Below, one piece after another: positions 55,589 to 61,946 of a stretch of DNA of 64,000 bases; the first letter of the stretch is position 1; the number at the start of each line of letters is the position of its first letter. The notes under the pieces are model-generated. The model had not been told where the DNA came from, ran no database searches, and saw only the letters and a program-made list of their open reading frames with translations. The DNA lies in the NCBI GenBank assembly GCA_947307415.1, contig CAMZJA010000002.1, forward strand, positions 124,001 through 188,000. The letters are read 5' to 3'. The stretch comes from an uncultured Bacteroidales bacterium (GTDB lineage: Bacteria > Bacteroidota > Bacteroidia > Bacteroidales > F082). A program made the position numbers and the translations under genes.

Positions 55589-56058
55589 TTTAAACCTTGA
55601 ATTAAATTTCGATTATATTGACTTACTAAATATCGTTGCGAGTTTTCGTGACGATATTTTTTTACAAATTTTTCAAAAATCCGTTTCAAAAAGTTTGCTT
55701 GCTGTTATTAATGTATTCATAAAAGCGGCAAGAAAATATGAAGATAGTTTTTATCATTCTCGTGAAAGGATACATTGAAGAGTTTGTGTATAGTTATTAC
55801 TTAAAGACTTCACAAGGTTGGCAAGTAGTGGCTATATATAAACTCATACCGATTTAAACCCCAATCGCATATTTTCTTTGCCGCTTTATTTGTTAATAAC
55901 GTTGTTGAAAAATTCTTTTAACACTCTCAACTTGCAGACAATCAACGCCGTAAGACAAACCATCCAGCGTTTTATTGGCAAATTTGGCTAAAAATCGCCA
56001 AACTACTTTTTTCTGCAAAGTTTATATACTCAGAATCTCTAATGATTCTGTGATAGTC
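55589..56058. other. Left-end region of the transposon, 470 bp with no convincing gene
   Basis: Contains a hairpin with an 8-bp stem (AATATCGT 55629-55636 with ACGATATT 55651-55658) followed by a T-run, well placed to stop transcription entering from the host. A 39-codon frame (55738-55857, beginning MKIVFIILVK) is open but unsupported. The remainder is the AT-rich leader of the transposase; no consensus promoter was clear. Confidence 0.5.
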
Positions 56059-57060
56059 ATGAGTGTAAAATCCTACTTCAACAAACGCTACGATTCATTG
56101 ATTGACTTCTGTAAAACATTCTCTACAGAGAAACGTTGTATCAATTTTCTTGAACGTAAACGCTGGGCTGACGGAGTTGTTTCGCCTTACGATGCAACTT
56201 CAAAAGTCTATAAGCGTGGTGATGGTTTGTATCGTTGCAAGAATACTGGTAAGAATTTCAACGTAAGAATCAGAACAATCTTTCAAGAGAGCAAAGTCTC
56301 ATTAACAAAGTGGTTTATTGCTATCTATCTGTTAGAGACACGTTCAAAGGGAATTTCATCCGCACAACTCGCAAAGGATTTAAACCTCACGCAGAAAACA
56401 GCTTGGTACATGTTGCACAAAATCCGTCTCTGCATGGAATATAAGGGGGAAAAGTTTGATGGTGAAGTAGAATTAGACGAAACTTTTGTAGGCGGCAAGA
56501 ACAAGAATCGTCATAGCAAGAATAAAATCAGAAACGCTCAAGGTCGCAGTTTCAAAGACAAGGTGCCTGTAATGGGTCTGTTGCAGCGTGATTCTAAAGG
56601 CGGTGGCGATAAGGTGATGTGTTTTCAAATCAACGATACATCTTGGAAGCCGTTGACTCGTCATATTATTACGCACGTCAAAAGAAATGTTACGCTGTTT
56701 ATGGATGACTGGCAAGGTTATCGGGTTGTTAATAAGGTTTATAAAAGCAGCGTTGTTGACCACGGACACGGCATATACGTTGACGGCAATACTTATACGA
56801 ATACGATTGAAGCGTTTTGGAGTAACTACTGCAAACGTCCTATTAACAGCACCTACAGCTCTATTAGCAAACACCATATGCAAAAGTATTTCGATGAGTT
56901 TGCGTGGCGTTATAATACCCGCAAAGTTTCTTTTAGTGAAAGGTTTGATTTGTTCTTCACGAACATCGAACATTTAGTAACTCATAAAGAATTGATTAAA
57001 GGAAATGGAAATCGCAGGAAACAAACCCTCAAGCAAGTCGCAGAAATGCAAAGAGCGTAA
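56059..57060 (+). CDS. IS1595-family transposase (ISXO2-like DDE domain)
   Basis: 333 aa from the ATG at 56059; the frame is open 28 codons further up but MSVKSYFNKRYDSL fits the family start. The N-terminal zinc-ribbon position is degenerate: the segment that should hold CxxC reads VSPYD, and the second is CKNT. A helix-turn-helix follows (GISSAQLAKDLNLTQKTAWYMLHKIR). The catalytic domain has ELDETFVGG (Asp140), FMDDWQGY (Asp216/217) and YTNTIEAFW (Asn248/Glu251), the DDN/E arrangement of IS1595, and a final KHHMQKYFDEFAWRYNTRK block. It is intact, so the element may still be able to move. Confidence 0.93.
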   Translation: MSVKSYFNKRYDSLIDFCKTFSTEKRCINFLERKRWADGVVSPYDATSKVYKRGDGLYRCKNTGKNFNVRIRTIFQESKVSLTKWFIAIYLLETRSKGISSAQLAKDLNLTQKTAWYMLHKIRLCMEYKGEKFDGEVELDETFVGGKNKNRHSKNKIRNAQGRSFKDKVPVMGLLQRDSKGGGDKVMCFQINDTSWKPLTRHIITHVKRNVTLFMDDWQGYRVVNKVYKSSVVDHGHGIYVDGNTYTNTIEAFWSNYCKRPINSTYSSISKHHMQKYFDEFAWRYNTRKVSFSERFDLFFTNIEHLVTHKELIKGNGNRRKQTLKQVAEMQRA

Positions 57061-57208
57061 AGGGCAGCGCAGCAAGCAGCGCAAGACAACGCAGCGTAAA
57101 AGAGTTTACATTCCATTGCGTGACAGCAACGACCCTTACTTTGTGAAACGCAGGCAAGAAATTGATGAAGATATAAAGAGAAACAACGAATCTGTTGATA
57201 ATATATAA
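57005..57208 (+). CDS. Small basic protein overlapping the transposase end
   Basis: 67 aa, very rich in Lys, Arg and Gln in its first half (SSKSQKCKERKGQRSKQRKTTQRKR), then VYIPLRDSNDPYFVKRRQEIDEDIKR. It overlaps the last 56 nt of the transposase frame. It could be a nucleic-acid-binding accessory factor, or a chance frame. The end VYIPLRDSNDPYFVKRRQEIDED looks like real protein sequence. Confidence 0.4.
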   Translation: MEIAGNKPSSKSQKCKERKGQRSKQRKTTQRKRVYIPLRDSNDPYFVKRRQEIDEDIKRNNESVDNI

Positions 57209-57262
57209 GCGTAGAAAAATTTGAAATAAATATAAATTTTTCACTATTCGCCAAACTTTTTG

Positions 57263-57270
57263 TATATTTG
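57263..57270 (+). promoter_or_regulatory. -7 box of the candidate ncRNA
   Basis: TATATTTG followed by CACC, an exact TAnnTTTG match. The -33 position about 20 nt upstream is T-rich (TTTTTC). Start of transcription would be near 57276. Confidence 0.6.
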
Positions 57271-57275
57271 CACCG

Positions 57276-57435
57276 ACAATTGTGTCTCGACCTCGTGTTA
57301 AATCGCCAATTTTCAACAAAGGTAAATACGAGACACAGACGGTGGTTCACATACGTGGGCTGCTTATCTGTGCGTATTTACAAGTGTTTGGCGATACTTC
57401 ACGAGGCGCATGGATTGCAGTCCACGTTTCTTTTT
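57276..57435 (+). ncRNA. Candidate structured non-coding RNA inside the transposon
   Basis: The sequence folds into one long rod. 57291-57297 pairs with 57400-57406 (7 bp); then a 4x4 internal loop; 57302-57309 with 57388-57395 (8 bp); then an internal loop; GTAAATACG 57322-57330 with 57373-57381 (9 bp); a 3-nt bulge; CACAGA 57334-57339 with 57367-57372 (6 bp); and an apical stem 57345-57350 with 57355-57360 closed by an ATAC loop. A small hairpin TGGA-TTGCAG-TCCA (57411-57424) and a T-rich tail follow, as for a terminator. A consensus promoter box lies just upstream. A competing pairing, GTGTCTCG (57281-57288) with CGAGACAC (57329-57336), could make a switch or pseudoknot. No known RNA family was recognised; size and rod shape allow a 6S-like RNA, but this is not shown. 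Confidence 0.6.
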
Positions 57436-57475
57436 ACAAGAACGTATCATTGTTTAACATAAAAAGTATCGCATT

Positions 57476-57802
57476 ATGTACACAGCTCAAGAAATTAAAG
57501 ACGAAGCAAAATCTCAATCCCGATTAGTCTTTTGGCTTTGGATTTTGGTTTTCGGAATCCCTATGGGATTTTTAACCTACACAACATTATCAGACCCTCA
57601 TGCCCCAACAACCCTTGTATGGAATACGATATGGGGTGATGTCGCTGTATTCTTTGGCGCATTGATTATGAAATGGATTTCAGAAATTAACACAAGAAAC
57701 AGATGCAGAGAAATCAATGTCGAAGAAGAGCGTAACATCCGCTTGAAACATTACAAGCGAGTTGAAGAACTCTTGGAAAATCTGAACAAGGAAAGCAAGT
57801 AA
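57476..57802 (+). CDS. Cargo gene: small membrane protein
   Basis: 108 aa. Two hydrophobic helices (LVFWLWILVFGIPMGFLTYTTL and VAVFFGALIMKWI) are followed by a charged helical tail (NRCREINVEEERNIRLKHYKRVEELLENLNKESK) that would lie in the cytoplasm. Family not recognised. It starts 40 bp after the candidate ncRNA terminator and is followed 31 bp later by the next cargo gene on the same strand. Confidence 0.65.
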   Translation: MYTAQEIKDEAKSQSRLVFWLWILVFGIPMGFLTYTTLSDPHAPTTLVWNTIWGDVAVFFGALIMKWISEINTRNRCREINVEEERNIRLKHYKRVEELLENLNKESK

Positions 57803-57833
57803 TTAAACAACCAATCCTCGAAAGTATCGCCGT

Positions 57834-58361
57834 ATGAAAAAACTATTCTTGATTTCCGTATTCCTACTTATAGCAGTAGTATCATTCGGACAAATGGTGT
57901 CATCGCCAAAGGTGGCTGAAAAACTATTCTCTGCAAACAAAACCACTGCAGAGCAAGTTTTAAAGGACAACGGATTCACTAACATTAAAACTGAACGTAA
58001 AGCAGTTCAGATTTCCGAAACGCAAACAAAAGACATGACCGTTGTTAGTGGACAACATGTTAGCTATTCGACAACTTGCGAAGTCTTTTATGACGATTCA
58101 AAAACAACTCCTGGGGTAATATCTTTGAAATATGTATTCTATACAGATGCTCAAAAAATGATGACTGAATACCAATCTTATGGTTATCAGCTAACAGGTA
58201 CGCAAGATTTAGCAAGACCTAATCCAACAACCGATAGACTAATGTTTATATGGAGTAAGACTTTAAAAGATGGTATCACCGTCGGTTGTTATTCCGATAT
58301 ACGTGTTAATGTCGCTTGGGGTCAGCAAGCTATTGAATTTGTTGATTTCTACAAGAAATAA
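57834..58361 (+). CDS. Cargo gene: secreted protein of unknown function
   Basis: 175 aa with a type I signal peptide (MKKLFLISVFLLIAVVSFGQ). The mature part holds LFSANKTTAEQVLKDNGFTNIKTER, a YSTTCEVFYDD segment and a C-terminal IEFVDFYKK; alternating charged and hydrophobic residues suggest a small alpha/beta domain in the periplasm. Family not recognised. 5 bp separate it from the next gene. Confidence 0.7.
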   Translation: MKKLFLISVFLLIAVVSFGQMVSSPKVAEKLFSANKTTAEQVLKDNGFTNIKTERKAVQISETQTKDMTVVSGQHVSYSTTCEVFYDDSKTTPGVISLKYVFYTDAQKMMTEYQSYGYQLTGTQDLARPNPTTDRLMFIWSKTLKDGITVGCYSDIRVNVAWGQQAIEFVDFYKK

Positions 58362-58366
58362 TCCGC

Positions 58367-58747
58367 ATGCATAGAATACCAAATACAACCGATGTCTCAC
58401 AAAGCAAAAGACTAATCGCAGCTGGATTGCCTACTATAACATCCGATTCTGTAACGGCGGTTAGTCCTGCGTGGACACTATCGAAATTGATTAGCTTGAT
58501 GCCTAACGACATCAACTATTTAGCTGATAAAAGTATTGATATAACGGATGAAGAAGCTGTAATGTCAGACCCAAGTATTCAATACGATTTACGGATGAAT
58601 AACAACTCAGTACGCTATGTGACTTATAGTGAAGAAGAAAGGTTTTGCGCCTATGGTGTTACGTTGATTGACGCTGTAGTAGATACTGTTATTTGGCTGT
58701 TAAACGAAGGCTGGATAGAGAAGGAAGCTAATCTGAGAGGTGAATAA
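58367..58747 (+). CDS. Cargo gene: small protein with phage-like character
   Basis: 126 aa, no signal peptide. SKRLIAAGLPTITSDSVTAVSPAWTLSKLISLMPNDIN and the end LIDAVVDTVIWLLNEGWIEKE match a pattern I associate with small accessory proteins of Bacteroidales phages and integrative elements (a SKxLxxAGL start, AWxLSxLLxLMP, then WLLxxG near the C-terminus). Function unknown. It is the last plus-strand cargo gene, facing the minus-strand set across a bidirectional terminator. Confidence 0.65.
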   Translation: MHRIPNTTDVSQSKRLIAAGLPTITSDSVTAVSPAWTLSKLISLMPNDINYLADKSIDITDEEAVMSDPSIQYDLRMNNNSVRYVTYSEEERFCAYGVTLIDAVVDTVIWLLNEGWIEKEANLRGE

Positions 58748-58823
58748 ATGACGCAGCTACCAATTTTCTGCCTTGCTAACGTGGTTTAGATAGTAGGGCG
58801 GTAAACTAACTTAGGATAAAGAA

Positions 58824-58858
58824 AAAGACACGGGATAATGTTGCTATCTCATGTCTTT
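58824..58858. terminator. Bidirectional terminator between the two cargo operons
   Basis: 58824-58837 pairs with 58845-58858 (14 positions, one mismatch and one G-U), flanked by A-rich and T-rich sequence; it lies between the convergent genes ending at 58747 and 58881. Confidence 0.7.
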
Positions 58859-58880
58859 TATTTTCGGTAAGATAACTGAT

Positions 58881-59690
58881 TTAATCATCATCTTCATCTA
58901 ACATAGATTCAAGCACCTTACGGCTTGCCGCTCGTAAAACTTGAAATGCTATGCAAAGTCCGTTATCCTTGATTTTATTCTCGTTGATAAACTTTTCTGC
59001 AAGGTCAAGTTCCATTAATTCAACGTCTTCAGATGTAATCGGCTTGATGTTATGTTCTTCGGCAAACTTACGCAACTTTTCAAACCCAGCATCGGTATTG
59101 TATTTGTTCCATAGCTTGCTTATTCTACTAACAACATTACCGATGTTCTTTGGAGTGATATTACCTAAACTTGCATCAATCACCCAAGTTTCAACTTCTT
59201 TATATGTTCCGTTTTTCTTGCGCTTGCGTTGTGTTTCAAGATTCACGGCGTACACAGTGGCGTTGTTTTCCGTTGCCTTTGTATGGTCGGAAATCCTTAC
59301 TGCGAATCTAACGCCATCTTTATTGAATCTAAGATATTGCGAAGGCGTGGTTGCAGATTGTTTCCAATCCTTATCGTCTCTTGTGAGTTCAAAACCTTCT
59401 GCGGAATCAATGATGTCCTTTAATTCCGTTTTCATCTGCTCTGTGTATTTTAACAACATATCGCTATTTTTAGTTATGTGTTTACCACCTTGAATTGTTA
59501 TGTCGTCACCCTCAATCAACTTCTTGCCTTTATGGTCTCTGTAATCCCACCAAAGCGTACCATTCTTGCTTGTCCTCAAACGCCTTGACTTCGGTGTGAA
59601 TTGAGGTGCTTTTTCTATCGTATCGGCGTCAAAACCTTTTAGAATCCTATCGCTAACTTCTTGCCGATGTGCTGAAATTGGGTTGAACAT
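58881..59690 (-). CDS. Cargo gene: protein with N-terminal NPIxxHR tag, unknown function
   Basis: 269 aa. It starts MFNPISAHRQEVSDRILKGF and has IEKA at ~25-28; the next gene upstream (59749-60276) starts with the same pattern, so the first ~28 residues are a shared tag. The body (from ~35) has SKNGTLWWDYRDHKGKKLIEG, a segment resembling a small beta-barrel, YLRFNKDGVRFAVRISDH, and an acidic C-terminus (ESMLDEDDD). No catalytic motif recognised. It is the last gene of the minus-strand cargo operon. Confidence 0.7.
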   Translation of the reverse strand: MFNPISAHRQEVSDRILKGFDADTIEKAPQFTPKSRRLRTSKNGTLWWDYRDHKGKKLIEGDDITIQGGKHITKNSDMLLKYTEQMKTELKDIIDSAEGFELTRDDKDWKQSATTPSQYLRFNKDGVRFAVRISDHTKATENNATVYAVNLETQRKRKKNGTYKEVETWVIDASLGNITPKNIGNVVSRISKLWNKYNTDAGFEKLRKFAEEHNIKPITSEDVELMELDLAEKFINENKIKDNGLCIAFQVLRAASRKVLESMLDEDDD

Positions 59691-59748
59691 AATCCTTGTA
59701 AAATAACGTTGTATGTATGATTGTTATTGCTTATCTTAATCCCCAATG

Positions 59749-60276
59749 TTATTCTACAAACTCTAAATCGCCATTCAATATCTGTTTCCAAAAACTTGGA
59801 AAATAATTTCCGTACAAAAGTTTTTTATTTTTTGTGATTGAAATACTGAATAATCCTCCTTCGTCTCCAATAAATGTGATAGTACCGATTTCACCATCAT
59901 CTAATCTAACCTTTTGTCCAATAAATCTTTGCTTCAGCTCTTTCTTTGCTTCTTTAAGTAACTTATGGTCAGAAGATTTTAGATTTTTCAATGCTGTTAT
60001 TATATACGCTGCTAAATCCTCATCAGACGCATCACCAGTCTTCCATTTACCTATTGTATGTTTCCCATATCCGCTAACTTTATCTTTTTTATCATCAGCG
60101 TTAAGATTATCTTTAATTTTCTTCTTTCCGTATTCTTGACCTACACGACCAAGTTGTCGATTTTCTGCTGTATCAGCATAAACGCCGCTACGAGCTTTTT
60201 CAATAGCGTTTTCTACGCCAAACGACTTTTCTATCTGAAAAGTAACGTAATTTCTGTGTTCTAATATTGGATTCAT
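59749..60276 (-). CDS. Cargo gene: protein with N-terminal NPIxxHR tag and KOW/SH3-like end
   Basis: 175 aa. The N-terminus MNPILEHRNYVTFQIEKSF and IEKARSGVYADTAENRQLGRVGQEYG follow the tag seen in the next gene downstream. A Lys-rich middle (NADDKKDKVSGYGKHTIGKWKTGDASDEDLAAYI) leads to a C-terminal segment IGQKVRLDDGEIGTITFIGDEGG resembling a KOW/SH3-like barrel. Function unknown; phage head-associated proteins of Bacteroidales come to mind, but this is recollection, not evidence. Confidence 0.7.
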   Translation of the reverse strand: MNPILEHRNYVTFQIEKSFGVENAIEKARSGVYADTAENRQLGRVGQEYGKKKIKDNLNADDKKDKVSGYGKHTIGKWKTGDASDEDLAAYIITALKNLKSSDHKLLKEAKKELKQRFIGQKVRLDDGEIGTITFIGDEGGLFSISITKNKKLLYGNYFPSFWKQILNGDLEFVE

Positions 60277-60294
60277 TTTCTAACTTGTTTTAAA

Positions 60295-60567
60295 TTAACG
60301 TAATCCCGATGTTATACGGAATGTTTCCGCTTTATCTATATTTGCGATAGGTTCATCAAAGAGTTTCGGCAATACGCTTTCAATGTACTCTTTATCAGTT
60401 GTTGAGGCGTATCGGTATAAATACTCTTTGAAGTCATACTTACTTATTCGGCGTTTTTCTAATTCTTGTCTCAGTCTATACAAAGAAACAGACCTTTCGC
60501 AGCGAGCATTAATTTTCTCTGATTGCTTGATTGCTTCCCTAATTTGCGGATGTGTGTTGTAGTTCAT
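60295..60567 (-). CDS. Cargo gene: small charged helical protein
   Basis: 90 aa from the ATG at 60567 (MNYNTHPQIREAIKQSE), which gives a 4-bp ATGA overlap with the previous gene; an ATG five codons upstream (60582) is the alternative. Mostly helical and charged (LYRLRQELEKRRISKYDFKEYLYRYA), no membrane segment. Family not recognised. Confidence 0.65.
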   Translation of the reverse strand: MNYNTHPQIREAIKQSEKINARCERSVSLYRLRQELEKRRISKYDFKEYLYRYASTTDKEYIESVLPKLFDEPIANIDKAETFRITSGLR

Positions 60568-60761
60568 AATAAAATCCCCCATTCATCAACTTTACTCATT
60601 GATATACGATGTATTCTGCCTTTATATTCCGTATCGGAAATGTCTTCAACTACATAATCAAGTTCTCCAAGTTCATTCTTTACGCCAACCTCCTTAATCA
60701 AATATTTGATTTGAGAATTTCGGGAACTCATTATCATATCATTAACATTGAATCTTTGCAT
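60564..60761 (-). CDS. Cargo gene: very small protein, first of the minus-strand operon
   Basis: 65 aa: MQRFNVNDMIMSSRNSQIKYLIKEVG, a strand-rich middle (LDYVVEDISDTEYKGRIHRISMS) and KVDEWGILL at the end. The strand pattern hints at a small SH3-like barrel. Family not recognised. It overlaps the next gene by 4 bp. Confidence 0.65.
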   Translation of the reverse strand: MQRFNVNDMIMSSRNSQIKYLIKEVGVKNELGELDYVVEDISDTEYKGRIHRISMSKVDEWGILL

Positions 60762-61012
60762 TTTAATTCGTTTTTAAATTTCTAACTAATCCTTTCAAAA
60801 GAAGGTTTGGGATATTCTCAATCAAACAATGAAAGGAGGTTTTGAATGATGAGCGTTTAAACTTACGTTAAACAATCCCAAATCTCATTTTAAATAACTA
60901 TGATACAAAAACAAAAACCTTGCGCCTCAAATATCTTTATTCTATGACGCAAGGTTTATTAGTCTTGAAAGTGAAATGATGCAATACCTTGAAAGACTTA
61001 TGATTTAGCAAG
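60762..61012. other. Right-end region of the transposon, no gene
   Basis: Contains an inverted pair CCTTTCA (60791-60797) / TGAAAGG (60830-60836), an inner GTTTG/CAAAC pair, a longer-range TTTGGGAT / ATCCCAAA match (60806-60813 with 60875-60882) and a plus-strand AAGGAGG (60833-60839) before a four-codon frame. A hairpin AAACCTTGCG (60915-60924) with 60948-60957 lies near the end. On the minus strand this is the leader of the cargo operon. Confidence 0.5.
60915..60957. terminator. Hairpin near the right end of the transposon
   Basis: AAACCTTGCG pairs perfectly with CGCAAGGTTT (10 bp, 23-nt loop), with A-rich sequence before it and TATT after. It could block read-through between host and cargo. 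Confidence 0.5.
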
Positions 61013-61040
61013 ATTTAGGGTATTGAGGTATATAGTCACC
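61013..61040 (-). repeat. Right terminal inverted repeat (28 bp)
   Basis: Reverse complement of 55561-55588 over 28 bp. It encodes the last 11 in-frame residues plus stop of the truncated FISUMP N-terminal frame (which ends at 61005). Confidence 0.95.
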
Positions 61041-61048
61041 ATTTGTAA
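61041..61048. repeat. Right target-site duplication, ATTTGTAA
   Basis: Identical to 55553-55560. Confidence 0.95.
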
Positions 61049-61433
61049 ATGCAGCGTCGTCAACAGGCTCCAACACCGTCAGACCGTCAACAAAACCATC
61101 GAAGCCCATACTTGAATCGGTACAATACTTGTTCAATTTATAAATATTATCTTCGACAGCGCTGTATTTGTAGTTTTTCCAATCATATTTGTCCTTGGTC
61201 TCGGTCTCACCCCAAGCGAAATAATCTCCCACATCCTCAGGCCTGTTTGCTCCCACATTACATTTTGCCCATAAAGTGCCGCTCGGCAATCCCAAATCAA
61301 CATAATCAAAGTCATCAGCATCAGCTTTAGGCACATTGTTTTCTTTTTTGCATCCTGCTGCAACGCAAACCACAGCGATCAGAATCAAGCCGCTAAGAAA
61401 TACAAACAAAGGATTTTCTGCCAGTTTTTTCAT
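61041..61433 (-). pseudogene. FISUMP-domain lipoprotein, N-terminal part (split by the transposon)
   Basis: 131 codons from the ATG at 61433. A lipoprotein signal peptide ends in VAAGC (lipobox), followed by YVDLGLPSGTLWAKCNVGANRPEDVGDYFAWGETETKDKYDW and LEPVDDAAFTN, the classic start of a FISUMP domain. The frame then runs into the transposon end and stops at 61005 after GDYIPQYPKSC. The rest of the gene is at 55217-55552. The product as it stands would be a truncated surface lipoprotein of 142 aa. The gene sits 3 bp after the CDP-alcohol transferase gene. Confidence 0.92.
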
Positions 61434-61436
61434 TTT

Positions 61437-61922
61437 TTATAGTTTTGTTCTTATAAAATGTCCTTCCTGTATCGCTGCAAAGGTGGCAAAAGTGCAAACC
61501 ACCGCAGCGCTGTATTTCAGATCAAGGAACGTGATTGTCAGCGGGAGCACGAACAGCAGCAATCCTGTGACTTTGTTCATCGTGCTGTGAACTGAAACGA
61601 ATTGTTTTTGAACGACAAATCCTGAGATGATATTGATTATTTTGATCAAAGCGATGACGCCTATCCAAACATAAAGCCAAACGGCGATGTCCAGCACAGG
61701 AAGCAACTTCACCAGACAAACAATGACAAAAACGATATCCGCAATTGTGTCCAACTTAGCACCCAACTCGCTTACTGTATGAGTCCGTCTCGCGACCCAG
61801 CCATCCACCATGTCGGAAACGCCTGCTGTGATATATAAGACGTAGAAAACTGGCGAAAATGCTGGGAAAAACAACAAGGCGATGCTGCAGAGAATACGGA
61901 AAATTGTAATGATGTTTGCCAT
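61437..61922 (-). CDS. CDP-alcohol phosphatidyltransferase family protein
   Basis: 161 aa with four or five membrane helices. The catalytic motif D-x2-D-G-x2-A-R-x8-G-x3-D-x3-D is complete in SDMVDGWVARRTHTVSELGAKLDTIAD (residues ~37-63). Such enzymes swap CMP of a CDP-alcohol (usually CDP-diacylglycerol) for an alcohol such as glycerol-3-phosphate, serine or inositol-phosphate. It is shorter than PgsA and the acceptor cannot be told. It lies in a minus-strand run with flavodoxin upstream and the lipoprotein downstream. Confidence 0.85.
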   Translation of the reverse strand: MANIITIFRILCSIALLFFPAFSPVFYVLYITAGVSDMVDGWVARRTHTVSELGAKLDTIADIVFVIVCLVKLLPVLDIAVWLYVWIGVIALIKIINIISGFVVQKQFVSVHSTMNKVTGLLLFVLPLTITFLDLKYSAAVVCTFATFAAIQEGHFIRTKL

Positions 61923-61946
61923 TAAATAATCAGTGTTCTCCTCTTT

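Larger units (their letters stand above)
55561..61040 (+). mobile_element. IS1595-type transposon with cargo, 5480 bp
   Basis: The boundaries are set by 28-bp perfect terminal inverted repeats (55561-55588 and 61013-61040) and an 8-bp direct target duplication (55553-55560 and 61041-61048). Inside are an ISXO2/IS1595-type transposase, a small basic protein, a probable ncRNA, three further plus-strand cargo genes and four minus-strand cargo genes. Typical IS1595-family elements carry only the transposase, but larger members with passenger genes are known. The interior is visibly more AT-rich than the flanking chromosome. None of the cargo is a recognised antibiotic or metal resistance gene. 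Insertion split a FISUMP lipoprotein gene. Confidence 0.93.

Noticed and set aside
55471..55689. 72-codon minus-strand frame crossing the left transposon end
   Set aside because: It spans host, target duplication and inverted repeat in the wrong frame for FISUMP.
57268..57527. Small plus-strand frames over the candidate RNA
   Set aside because: The region is dominated by base-paired helices and the frames have no recognisable protein character.
55217..61433. Two separate short FISUMP genes
   Set aside because: The pieces are complementary halves, not paralogues; the target duplication and exact frame restoration show one split gene.
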